This document shows, piece by piece, positions 1-10,464 of a stretch of DNA of 64,000 nt. The translations under genes and the position numbers were made by a program. The notes below the pieces were generated by a model, which searched no databases, was not told where the DNA came from, and saw nothing but the letters and a program-made list of their open reading frames with translations. Numbering within the stretch: the first letter of the stretch is position 1; every line of letters starts with the position of its first letter. Origin of the DNA: Chionis minor (taxonomy: Eukaryota; Chordata; Aves; Charadriiformes; Chionididae); contig VZSF01008493.1 of NCBI GenBank assembly GCA_013398295.1, positions 274,623 to 338,622 of the forward strand, read 5' to 3'.

Positions 1-1100
1 TAATTTCTAATTAGCTACAGTACATGATGCAGAGTGTTTTATGTTGGGTATATGAGAGACAAATGGTGTGCAGTATGTTATAAGGTTTGCCAGGATGAAG
101 TTTCTGCTACAAAATTTTGAACACGTTTGAGTTGTTAAGAGTGGATTTGCACTATGTTGTACTTCACATCGTGCAGCCAGGGTGCGCTTGATCCAAGTTC
201 GCTAAAACTGTCACACTGTGAAACCTAAAGGTGCTTGTGAGGCTAGCAAGTACCATGCCTTACTTTGCTTTATCGTTTTGAAAGATGTAGTTAAGGGTGT
301 AGTTAAGAGTAGCTCAGCCAAAACATTGCAGAAGTGCCCAGAGCTCCCCATATTATTCTCTGCTTTTTGACCCCTGTGCTTTTGCTTCCTACTGCGTGCT
401 GGTGTGTATGCACTTCTCCCAAGTCACTGCATTTCAATAACGCTGAATGTGCAGGTTACTGTGGAGTATAAGTGAAAATGCTGAGGAATGCCCATTTTAA
501 TGAAATCAGTTTGAACTTTTCATAACCCAAGATTTCAGACAATTTTGGTTTCCTTTGTAAAAGGGCAATCAGTGTAAAGAAACATTACTGTTGGCTGGAG
601 TAGAGGGGTACATAGGAGCTGATCTGGAAAACCTATAGAGAATGACGGTTCTGCAGGGTCTCAGTCTCAACCTTTGCTTAAGAAATCAAGAGGAGCAAAT
701 CTTCATATAACACAGGAGCTGACAACAATCTGGTTTTGGTCAGGCTTCCAACTGGTAGAGACATGTGTTCGGGGCTACACAGTACTGCAGTAAAAAGGAA
801 TGTTAAAACCATGATGCATCCTGGCCTTCAAAGACCTCACCAAACCCAATGCATTTGGAAGTGATGGTCACTAAAATACGACTCCAGCATCAGCCTCCAT
901 TTCATTTTGAGTTTTTCAGCTGTGAACATGATCTATTAGCTTAGCTATATCAGCATACCACATTTTCCCAGCATCTCTATATAGAAGCCTCACTTTTTTT
1001 CCTTCTCCTTTCCCCACTTCTGGGATCGCTGTCTTCTTCCAGCCCTGCCAAGAACAGGGGTTTCAGTGGTGAGGACCTCAGGGCAGTATTCCTGGCTAGA

Positions 1101-1142
1101 CTTAAATAACTCCAGTTCTGACTTAATTAACTCCAGTTCTGA
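1101..1142. repeat. 21-bp tandem duplication
   Basis: Two adjacent 21-base units differ at one position (CTTAAATAACTCCAGTTCTGA, then the same with CTTAATTAAC...). This is a short, recent-looking local duplication about 2.9 kb upstream of FOXI1. No function is implied. Confidence 0.85.
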
Positions 1143-3531
1143 CCAGCCCTGCTCAGAGATGACAGTTCGAGTAAAGTTTATTCTTTTGCCTGCGTAAAGA
1201 GCATCAGCCCCAGCAGTGCTATACAGGAACACGTATTGCAGTGATTCTCAAGCAGTAAGGTGCGCCTACAGTACTGACAAAGGCCCATTTTTACTGGCAT
1301 TGTTTGTACTCTGATCGAAGTAAATCAGGCACAGTCAGTTGGAAGAAAAATGTTGCTGATCGGATCGTGCCTATGCTAGAAGCTGTCCCAGCACACACAT
1401 GCAAAGGAGGGCTCAGACCTTTGCACTTTCTTTCAGAGCTCCGTAGGCAGAAGCCTACAGTTGTCTTTGCACTTCATTGCTTTAAAAGGAGTACTTGCCA
1501 TTCTTCACCTCAGCCCTTGCTTTATTTAGTTCAGTGTGATACTTTGCCCAGATGTCGCATCAGGGTCAGTCTGGTAGTAAAATGCATTCCCAGGCAGCTG
1601 CAGAGCACAGCTAGTGCACCAAAACTTCATAAAGAGTAGTTTGTGGAGGAAGTTTTACAACCTTCATCGGTCTCTCGTTGCAGAAGTAGTCTTTTTTTCA
1701 TTTGTAAAGCCTGGCGTATTTTCAAAGCATGTATTCACTCAGCATCCGCTTTGGCGTATTTTAACTGTAACTATGCATGCAGAGCACCTCAGGGAGTAAG
1801 TATTTAGATGCCACTCATCCAAGTCCATGATGCAATTAGCTTCTTGCTATAAATGAACTCTAAGGAGTAATAAATGTGCAAGTTTTTCTTGTTTTCAAGG
1901 GGCTTTTTTGGCAAAAATGTAATTTGTTGAGAGGATCAAATATTTATTATGTTTACTTTTCACACTATATTCTGGGTCTTAGTTCATTGTAAAAGTGTTT
2001 TTACTCATTTATGCACTTCTTAAATGTTTTGTTCCATTAACGCTTCTGTAAATAACAGGATTTTTTTATTAGCAATATTTGTAACATGAATATTTGCAGG
2101 ACTACGGATATAATTTTAAAATATATCTCTATATTAGTAAGTTAATTAGGAAGCTGTAGGCAGCGTTGCTCAAATAGGTTGTTTGTAACTCAGCTTCTTA
2201 TGGATAAAAAAATTATTTCAGATAACTTTCTTGAGGGGGAAGGTGCTCATATTATTATTTCCTGAAAAATGAATTATCATTTGTTTTTTGGCTAAGTCAC
2301 CTTTTGCACAGCAGTTGTCACTTAGAAAATAAGCCAGCCATAATGTTCCACGTAGCTTTTGTGTGTTTAATGTGGATGTCTGCATAGGCTAGTTAGCACT
2401 TAAAACCTCCGAACTGTCAGACATTCAAATTAAAATAGCAACTTTTTTGCCCATAGTTGCAGTACAAATTATTTTATGTGTAGCGAAAGCGTGCATTTTT
2501 TTAGTTACAGCTGTAGAGATGCATTTCTGAGCTGGCAAATTGGCTGCCTTTGTCACTTGACTCAGTATTTCAGTTGTAAAAAATACTGAAAAATCTCCAG
2601 TGAGATTTTTCTGATACCTATCAAAGCAACAACAATATGAACATGACATTAGTGAATCACTAATACTTAGGAAAGGGGGAAATCTTGGTGGTGCTGCAGC
2701 ACAAAAGATTAAGTGAATTGATGAATGTTTGACAAAGCAAAAAAAAGTCTTTGGTGTACAGCCACCAATCTTCAGGTCAAAACCTGTGTTTCTGTAGAAA
2801 TTATAGGGGTAAAGCCATCTTACAGGCCTTGTCATACCAGGACTTTTTTAATTGCATGGATTATTAAGGCTGAGTCGAGCTCCAAATGTATGTTATGTGC
2901 CTTAAACAAAAAATAAATATGCAAATATCACTTCTGAAGGGAGCTGCACCTATGCTTTTAACTCCAGTGCAAGTCTTTTGTGCAGTGACAGTTGTGAGAG
3001 CTGTCCTCATGGAGACAGGTGTTGGGGAGCCTGCAGCTCTACTCTTCCCTCCTTTGCAGGGTGCCCTGCAAGGCGGTAAGTTTTTTTTCCAAGTCATAAA
3101 AGGTCTAGAGGTTTTTCCTCGTTACTTAATTTTAAGGAGTCAACTTTTGTCTGTATAGATACAAATGAAGTTACTGGAACTTAGCTGAAAAGAGCTGTGC
3201 TGAACAATGCCTCTTTCCTGTTTGCAAATTCAGCTAACTGGTTTTATGAGCTCGCTGCACCAATCCTGCAGCAAAGAGGAAGCAGCAAATAATGAATTCC
3301 CATCTCAGTTCACCAATTTAAGCTCTAAAGAAAGGTTTGATGATTAAGCTTGAAATTTTTTTCTCACAAGATTAATCCTTACTTTAGGGAGTAATTCCAT
3401 TTATATCAGTAAGGTTACTCACGTGAGTAAGCAGCCACATAATTTGCCTGTAGTTCTGTGATTGCCTAGGGGGAAGTACAAGCAACTCTGCAATTAAAAT
3501 TACAGAATGAAAAGGAGGTCTGACCTTTTCC

Positions 3532-3546
3532 TTTTTTTTTTTTTTT
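3532..3546. repeat. Poly-T run
   Basis: Fifteen consecutive T within the FOXI1 upstream flank, a simple homopolymer. Confidence 0.85.
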
Positions 3547-3779
3547 AAGTGTATATATATGCCTACTGTTTCATTGACAAGTGACAATGGCCTTTGCATT
3601 CTGAGTTCTTACGAGCAGCAGCACAAAATGGCTTTTCTTTAAAAAGAAATAAATACTAAATGCTAAAGCTTCATTGTGAAAGGTAGAAGGATCTCTGATG
3701 AGGGGATTTAACTTCAAGGCACCTTAGGCTTTCTTTACGTGCATCACATTAGTGGAAAATTCCTTCATTCATTTAAGAA

Positions 3780-4020
3780 GATAAACAGTTGTAACTTTCA
3801 TGTTTGGTTGATGTGACATCAGTGACTGGCTGGGACTGCCAGCATTCCAAAAAGGATATCGTCCTCATCTGCAGCCACTCAGGGCTGTGGGGTGGAGCCT
3901 GCGACACAAGCTGAAACATTTACAGGTGCATAAGTAGGTAGAGAAGGGCACAGGTGATGCACCTGTCTCAGGAGCACTCGCACAGGTGTGTCATAGTTTA
4001 TCAGCTGCCTGTGTTAGAGC
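3780..4020 (+). promoter_or_regulatory. FOXI1: FOXI1 proximal promoter / 5' UTR region with E-box cluster
   Basis: This is the block immediately before the FOXI1 ATG. It carries CAGGTG at 3923-3928, 3951-3956 and 3983-3988, CACCTG at 3960-3965 and CAGCTG at 4002-4007. The 3951 and 3960 boxes form an inverted pair (ACAGGTG-ATG-CACCTGT, 3950-3966). CAGGTG is the core recognised by class I bHLH, ZEB and SNAI factors (established knowledge). A near-CRE, TGACATCA, lies a little further upstream, around 3813. No TATA box at a plausible distance is evident and the region is not a CpG island, so the transcription start cannot be placed from sequence. That it acts as the promoter is inferred from position. 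Confidence 0.6.
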
Positions 4021-6158
4021 ATGAGCTCCTTTGATCCACAAGCGCACTCTCCACCACGCTGCAGCCCACAATTTCCAAATATTGGTCAAGAACCTCCAGA
4101 GATGAGTATCTACTATGAGAACTTTTTCCATCCTCAGAATATCCCTAGTCCACAGAGACCGAGCACCTTTGAGACGACGGATTACAACGCTACTCCCAAT
4201 CCTTACCTCTGGCTAAATGGACCTTCCATTACCCCACCACCGTATCTCCCAGGATCCAATGCCAGCCCCTTCATTCCTCAGTCTTACGGGATGCAAAGGC
4301 AGCTCTTGCCTAACATGCACGGCTTGGGAGGAACTGACCTTGGCTGGCTTCCTCTCCCATCCCAAGAAGAGCTCATGAAGTTGGTCAGACCACCTTACTC
4401 CTACTCTGCACTTATTGCCATGGCTATCCATGGAGCACCTGAGAAGCGGCTGACTCTCAGTCAGATCTACCAGTACGTGGCTGACAACTTCCCGTTTTAT
4501 AACAAAAGCAAAGCTGGCTGGCAGAACTCCATACGGCACAACTTGTCTCTCAACGACTGCTTCAAGAAGGTGCCCCGAGACGAAGATGATCCAGGTATAG
4601 CTCTCTCCCCTCTTTCCCCCCTCCTCTGTAATGAAAGTAGATTAATTTAAAATCGTCTAATACATTGTAAAGAGACACAATAGCCTTGATACAGGACACA
4701 CACGTAGTAGCTCCTCTGTTTTCATAGGTCTGAACTAGATTGCAACTATGCGTAGTTGAGTCTGAATCTATTAAATCTCTGCAGGGAAGGGGACTCTTTA
4801 CTGTTCTAGGTCTTCCCGAGACCTGATCAATGCACCGAGCATGAGGCTCAGGAAGCACAGGAGCAGTCTAACCCACTGCTCACGTTCACATTCAAAACCT
4901 ATTTGGTGTAAGGCATACGACATGTCAAACTGAACAGGGAATTAATGGCAAGGGGATAAGGTAAACTCAGTTTTGTCAAAGAAATCCAGGGAGTCAACAA
5001 TAATTCTCAAGAGGAGACCAGGCTGCTTTTACTTTGTTTCAAATAGCATTTTGCTTGAAATCACACCTCTGCTGTTTCCAACCCCTTGGCTGATATGATG
5101 TCAGATTGTTTCTTTATTTATTGTTTTCTGTCAATAGCTATTAAGAACCATTGAGAACATTTAAAAGCCATTCAATTATGCTGCCACAGAGGGCCAAAAA
5201 TCTGGTTGTATCTCACTAGAAACCTACCCTACTGTACTGAATCTGGGGTAGCAGCCCGCTGTGGGGTTTGATTACTATCTGCTGCAAATTCAGAGAACCA
5301 GCTCCACTCTGAAAATCTGCTTCCCTCCTTAAGAGAACAGAACAAAAAGCCCCCCCAGTGGCTCCACTTTTAGTTTTACCCGTGTGAAGAGTCAGGGCTA
5401 AAGGATATAGCCCAAAACTTTACACTTTCTTCTGAATTCAACAGAATTCTACTTTTGTGTGATTAGAAAATACCTATGTGTTTTGCTCATGCAATTGTTC
5501 TGTTTCTGTGAAATGAGAGAAATTTGTAAAGCTCTAGACAACTGCTCCTTGCTGTCTGTGTGCATATTTTTAAACTAAAAATGGGCTTTTGTCCCCTTTG
5601 ACAGGAAAGGGGAATTACTGGACTCTGGACCCAAACTGTGAAAAGATGTTTGACAATGGAAACTTTCGCAGGAAGAGGAAAAGGAAGTCTGACATTGGGG
5701 CTAGTGCTGCCACTCTTGGATCTGAGAAATCAGAGGACAGTGCCCTGACTGGCAGCCCCAAAGCTGTAGAGCACCAGGATATCTTGGAAAACTCATCACC
5801 TGGGACTGACAACTCACCCGAAAAAGGATCTCCACCTCCATCTTCCAGCAGCCCATGCCTCAGTAACTTCCTCTCCAGTATGACTGCCTATGTTAATGGC
5901 TCTAACTCCGTGAGCCGCTCAGTGCCTTTGGGACTCAACTCTGAACCCATTGACAAAATGGGACAGAATATGGTAGGCTTTAATTCCTATTCTCCACTCT
6001 CCAACATCCCCAGTCACGGTGTAGGAGAGTGGTCCAATTCTGTGCCTTCTAGCCACCTTGGCTACAGCAACTCTGTGCTCAACCAGTTTAACACCCATTT
6101 TTACAGCAGTATCAGCACAAATAACACACTGTATTCCAGGGAAGGAACAGAGGTTTAA
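4021..6158 (+). CDS. FOXI1: Forkhead box protein I1 (two coding exons, join 4021..4594, 5605..6158; 375 aa)
   Basis: FOXI1 is a nuclear forkhead transcription factor. In other vertebrates it specifies ionocytes, kidney intercalated cells and inner-ear endolymphatic epithelium and drives proton-pump and anion-exchanger genes (family knowledge). Exon 1 encodes residues 1-191 plus one base of codon 192, and exon 2 the rest, stopping at TAA 6156-6158. The 375 codons are close to the 378 I recall for human FOXI1. The start ATG opens MSSFD, the family N-terminus. The Pro/Tyr-rich N-terminal region (1-118) is followed by the forkhead domain (about 122-217), beginning [16 protein letters not shown]. 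Recognition helix [12 protein letters not shown] is at 167-178 and the basic nuclear-localisation run RRKRKRK at 213-219. A Ser/Pro-rich tail contains the family block [13 protein letters not shown] (276-288) and ends REGTEV. The phase-1 intron splits Gly192 inside the forkhead domain. No frameshift or missing key residue is seen. Confidence 0.97.
4595..5604 (+). other. FOXI1: FOXI1 intron (1,010 bp, phase 1)
   Basis: The donor is CCAG|GTATAG at 4594/4595. The acceptor is a pyrimidine-rich stretch ending TTTGACAG, with exon 2 starting at 5605. Joining these sites restores the continuous forkhead sequence across Gly192 (G then GA-AAG-GGG-AAT-TAC-TGG), which is why I chose them. Reading through the donor in exon 1 would give a short unrelated tail and a stop. 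I saw no additional exon, repeat or RNA gene inside the intron. Confidence 0.95.
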
Positions 6159-6627
6159 ATGAAGGATTCTAAGACACCAAAGTATAGCTATTTATGAGAT
6201 TAAATGACCTGTGGGCAGATGATTAGTTAGCCTGTTGGCTCTGGGACCCACACTGCATCCTGCCTTCTGACAGCCGCAAACTTGTTACCCATTATACTTA
6301 TTCAAATCACAAACACTCCACATTCAGCAGCCCCATATAAAAAATCAGGAATCATAACAGCAAGTGTAGTGACGGGTTCCCTGAGAACACTGTGCTTGTA
6401 TTGCTGCCAGCCATGGTTCTCTACAGACATTCCTGAGAAGTTACTCTTTGCCTTAGGCATGAAGCTTTTTCTGGCATGGCACTAATATTGCTGTGCTTTT
6501 TAAAGTGCTAATAGAAATGTGGTTATATCTTTAACTATCCTCTCTTGCTGATATAGGCTAACAGTACTAGACATGCTTAGCAAGTTCTTATTTGGCCAAA
6601 GCTGTTCTGAGACACTGAAGGATCTAT

Positions 6628-6633
6628 AATAAA
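6628..6633 (+). terminator. FOXI1: Possible proximal FOXI1 polyadenylation signal
   Basis: AATAAA lies about 470 bases after the FOXI1 stop codon, in CTATAATAAAAACTGC. There is no strong GU-rich element directly behind it, so its use is uncertain. It would produce a short 3' UTR isoform that lacks the poly-G tract. Confidence 0.3.
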
Positions 6634-6954
6634 AACTGCTGTATAGTGGGTAACAACCAGCACTTGAATGATGAGCGCTGTCTTTGGTTTTCTCCCATAC
6701 TAGTTGCATACATTGTCTAAATTTTTATCCCCTTTCAACCCCAAGGGGAATAGGGCTGTGAAGCAAGCTAGTATCATCATGGACACAACAGTCATTTTGA
6801 AACTGAAGGGAAGCATAACAAAATACAATGGAATTGTCTTCTGCTGGTACAGCTGGATCTTAATGTTTTCAATTACAATTACAGGGCCAACTTTGGGGTT
6901 TTTTGCCTTACACACGCAAATCTATTCACATAGAGAAAACAGGATCTGTCCTGA

Positions 6955-6970
6955 ATATATATATATATAT
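6955..6970. repeat. (AT)n microsatellite in the FOXI1 3' UTR
   Basis: Eight AT dinucleotides in uninterrupted alternation within the FOXI1 3' UTR. This is a simple repeat with no further signal. Confidence 0.85.
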
Positions 6971-7063
6971 TTAATACATGTGTTTTCTAAGAACAACACA
7001 CATTTGTTCTTTCTTTAATGTTTTACATGAATCACTCTACTGAGTAAAGAATTTGAAGATGGC

Positions 7064-7112
7064 GGGGGGGGGGGGGGGGGGGGAAAGAAAAAANNNNNNN
7101 NNGGGGGGGGGG
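7064..7112. repeat. Poly-G tract interrupted by a 9-base assembly gap
   Basis: About 20 consecutive G (7064-7083), then GAAAGAAAAAA-type sequence, then nine N (7094-7102), then ten more G (7103-7112). The Ns mark unresolved sequence, so the true length of the homopolymer or simple repeat in the FOXI1 3' UTR is unknown. Confidence 0.95.
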
Positions 7113-7583
7113 AGCAGGAAAGAAGAAAAGGGAGGTAGAAAGTTTAACTGTCTCTGAGTTTCAATTCCAAAGGCTGGATCTTTCAAAGCATCAACTGCTG
7201 ATATTGTAAAAAGTCACTGAAATGAGGGGTTTTTTTTCATTTTGCGAAAGTACATGCCGTTTGTCCTTGTGTAAATATTAGAAATAATGCTTATTTTTCC
7301 TACACTGTACTGTAGCCACAAACAAAATTTCAAAATACATGTGAAGTTTTTTCAAACCAAGACTTGAATCAAGTTCCACATTTATGTAGAGTAATATCTC
7401 AAACTGGATAACCTACAGCATACATAAACAGCAAGTCTAACTGTTTGTAGTTAAACAGTTTTGACCAGACTTTTGGAATGATAGAAAACATTAATGCATT
7501 GTAATAGATAACAGTTTGTCTTGATTATTTTTTTAACTCTGTGTGGGTATAGTTTTGTTATGGGCCACCCCAGAAGCATTTTT

Positions 7584-7634
7584 AATAAAGCATTTGTATA
7601 GAAAAGTGTGTACCTCTGTGTGTGTGTGTGTGTA
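7584..7634 (+). terminator. FOXI1: FOXI1 polyadenylation signal with TG-rich downstream element
   Basis: A canonical AATAAA at 7584-7589 is followed about 20-45 bases later by GTGTGTACCTCTG and a (TG)n run at 7617-7633. This is the standard arrangement of a hexamer plus a GU-rich downstream element. It is the best candidate for the distal 3' end of FOXI1. Confidence 0.75.
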
Positions 7635-8940
7635 CTATACTACTTATATCTTTAAAAGTCTCAATAGTTTGACTTGAGCAATTTGCCTGAGGAAAGAGCA
7701 GTATAATAGTCACAGAAGGTCAGAGACTGAGATCGCGTATGTCTAGGCAATCAAAATTTGCATGCCTGAGGAATGTAATTGCCTGCTATTATGCAAAATA
7801 CTGTCACTAAATAAAAATTATCCTTAGTGTTTCCCTGCTGGAGCTAAGTGGTACCGATCATTTAAAATTTCAGAACCCAGACTATATTGTCACATGCTAA
7901 TTGGCTAATATGACTGTGATCTTTTCTGCATTCTTTTTTATTATTTTATTTTTTATGTTTAAACTTTTTCACTATCAAGGCTGCCTTGACTGTTCATAGT
8001 TTTGTACCCACTATGATAACTTCTCACGTAGAAGTTGAAACCTACCTACACTGCTAACATTGTTGCTTAAGGAAAAACTAAAATGACCTTCTGGTGGTGT
8101 CCTTCTGCCATGACTTTATGGTTCTCTGAAGTCGGGCACGTGCTGAGGTCTGAGCTGTAACTTCCGCCCTCAGAATTTTACAGCCCTTCCAAGAGTCTCA
8201 ACCCAGTAGGTGGGCCATAATATGCCCTGTCAATCAGCAGCTGGCAGCATTTGTTACAGACGGACTCGCTTATGTGCCAACTGGGAAATGCATTCAGTCA
8301 GTGCTGTTATGTCTTGGATTCAGCAGACATAGAACAAATTGCCCAGAAATATAGTTCCTGTGGAGCATACAGTTCACAAAAGTGAGAGGAAATTGATTTC
8401 TTTAGTGTTGAAATGGAAAATGTTCCATTATGGACTTCTAGAGCAAAAGCGTGGGGGGAAAAATAAGGTGCAAATTATGCTAAGAATGATGATGTCACTA
8501 AACAACAGCAGACAGTAAAAAGCAACTCCTTTTTGTCACTCAGCATTTTGTTTGACTCTTCTAGTTCCCAGTCACAAATAATAAAAGGAAATCCATATAG
8601 TTATGCAAAAGGACATGAGTTTGTGGCTCCTTGCTTCCGAGATGCTGTCAACCAAATACCACTTCTGGCTTACGCGTAATGAGGAAGTGCTGCCAACGTG
8701 CCAGTTCTTCACAGACAAAGGTATGTTTTTCAGTGGGTTCCCTGGCCACAGAGATTAATTAGCTCCCCTGCAACCATTCAGCTGGCTCGGCACATCAGCT
8801 CAGCTGATGAAGCTGCTGTTTGAGGAGGAGTGGAAAGATGATTGCATGCGATGTAATCCCGTTTCTCCTCAAAACAGAACTATTTTATAAGAAAACAAAT
8901 TAGGAGCACTCTTCTTCATCTGTATTTTTGTGTTTTTCAG

Positions 8941-9063
8941 AAAGAATTGGTTTTGATAACAAGCCATACTGATATGCTCCTGGAGCTACTGCACGTCAGT
9001 CTATTGCCTGCAGGGAAACTTAACGACTGTTGTTACATGAGCAGCAGCGCTGCTCTGCGGAAG
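8941..9063 (+). other. Candidate exon (123 nt) of unknown transcript
   Basis: A pyrimidine-rich acceptor (TGTATTTTTGTGTTTTTCAG) ends at 8940 and a donor (CGGAAG|GTAATG) starts at 9064. They bracket 41 codons open in phase 0, including MSSSAALRK near the end. About 220 bases upstream, ACAAAG|GTATGT at 8720/8721 is a good donor. Joining the two keeps a frame open from an ATG at about 8680. I do not recognise the peptide. It could be a lncRNA exon, a lineage-specific coding exon or coincidence. Confidence 0.2.
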
Positions 9064-10233
9064 GTAATGTTTCTATTCCTGTATTTTACCAATACGGTAA
9101 ACATATGGCTTTTGGAGGGAAGAACATCTGGTTTTTAGGAGTGTGGGTTTGGCTTTTTTTGGCTGTTTTTAAAGTATGCTATTAAAGAAGCTGTTAAACT
9201 AGGACCTGTTACTAAAATATAGTTAAAACACTGCTGAGTTTTACTGAACTACAGTCTGATTTACAAACATATTTACTGACTTGATGCTGTTTGAAAAGAG
9301 AATTTGGGCTACAAGAACTCTCAGTAGTTTTGTCAGTAAAGATTCTTGACTGATTATTTCATTCTTAGAGTGTGTTTCGTGTTGAGATGCAGCTATCTTC
9401 ATATACCACTGTGGACACTGTGTTCCACAACTCTGCCATTATTTATTCCTGGTTTAAAAGCTGAGTGAACTCTTAAAGTCTGCTCCCGTCTTACCACAAA
9501 CACATCCAGCCCTAAAGTGGTCAGAAAGTCAGTTAGCTTTCGGGGTCCTTCATGCCCCAGCAGACCAGGTAAAGCCCCAACTACAATGCATGAAATTTTG
9601 TAATCAACAATAACAAAAAGAACCCAAAACCTAACCAAGCAAAAAGCCCCGCTACATTTAAGCAAAACGAAGCCACAACAAGGTAACATAAACGTGAGAC
9701 ACTCTCCTCTGCCAAATCCAAACCAGTTCATTGATCAGATAATTGCAGGCAACTTAAGAGAAGAGTACAGAGGAGCAACATTAGATGCAAAGTTTGTGTT
9801 AATGAAGAGGATACAATGGAGAGCACTGAGATCTGCTAAATCTCTTGTTACAGTCAATATGCAGGAAATGTAATTAATCTGCATGGCAATTTACTCTGTG
9901 ATTCATATTTATTTTAAGGGCCAAGCTTGTTGTGGAGCTTTTACTAGATTAGGCAAAGTAGTCAAAGATCATTCTATGCTGGTATTTACTTTATTAATGG
10001 TAACAGTTTGCCTAGATTATGAACGCAGGGTTTAATATCCACTTTGAAGCTGCTGCCTCACTGTTCTGGCTGCGTGTGAACTTTCCACCACTCATCACCC
10101 CTTCCTGTAGGTGGTTAGTGCCTGATACCTCTACCTGCACAAATGCGTAAGTAATTAAGACTGTAATATTCTTATAAAGCTTAAGAAGAATAAAGCTAGA
10201 CCACAAAGTTTAAAGATTTGTATTCAACTGTAG

Positions 10234-10464
10234 GATTTTGGAATGCCCGACCTTCCAGATGTCTGCCGAGATAAGAGCTTAAATGTTACTCCTTGTTCAA
10301 AGACGGCACCAAGAGATGTGGTGCAGGTATCTGTAAAGGAAAATCACATTCCGGTCCTGCCAGTACTTACTCCAGCAAATAGCAACGGGGCAGACACATT
10401 TGAATTACAATGCACTAACCTCTCTCTCATGATGGGATACATTATGAAATTTTTCACTGTTTAG
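10234..10464 (+). other. Candidate open reading frame behind a splice acceptor
   Basis: An acceptor-like TATTCAACTGTAG ends at 10233. The frame from 10234 reads DFGMPDLPDVCRDK... and stays open for 76 codons to TAG at 10464, with a possible internal donor GTGCAG|GTATCT at 10326/10327. The composition is balanced and protein-like. No domain is recognised and coding status is unproven. Confidence 0.15.

Larger units (their letters stand above)
1..3780. other. FOXI1 upstream flank, no gene recognised
   Basis: AT-rich sequence with only short open frames. In mammals the neighbour on this side is the 3' end of DOCK2, and I found nothing that reads like its last exons. Apart from the 21-bp tandem duplication at 1101-1142 and a T run at 3532-3546, I see no repeat family or RNA gene. 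The part nearest FOXI1 may hold regulatory elements that single-sequence reading cannot reveal. Confidence 0.6.
6159..7605 (+). other. FOXI1: FOXI1 3' UTR
   Basis: This is non-coding sequence from the FOXI1 stop codon to just past the AATAAA at 7584-7589. It includes an earlier AATAAA at 6628-6633 that could give a shorter message, an (AT)n run at 6955-6970, and a G-homopolymer tract containing a 9-base N gap (7064-7112). About 1.4 kb is a plausible UTR length for this gene. The end is inferred from the polyadenylation signals, not from transcript evidence. Confidence 0.7.

Noticed and set aside
2425..2835. 136-codon minus-strand ORF upstream of FOXI1, considered as a possible DOCK2-side exon
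   Set aside because: Wrong strand for DOCK2 relative to FOXI1 in the mammalian arrangement, and no resemblance to DOCK proteins.
4213..4539. Antisense 108-codon frame inside FOXI1 exon 1
   Set aside because: A shadow of the conserved FOXI1 coding frame.
9399..9731. 110-codon minus-strand ORF
   Set aside because: The upper half is Phe/Leu/Val-rich from an A/C-rich stretch read in antisense. No domain, and no convincing splice or promoter signals.
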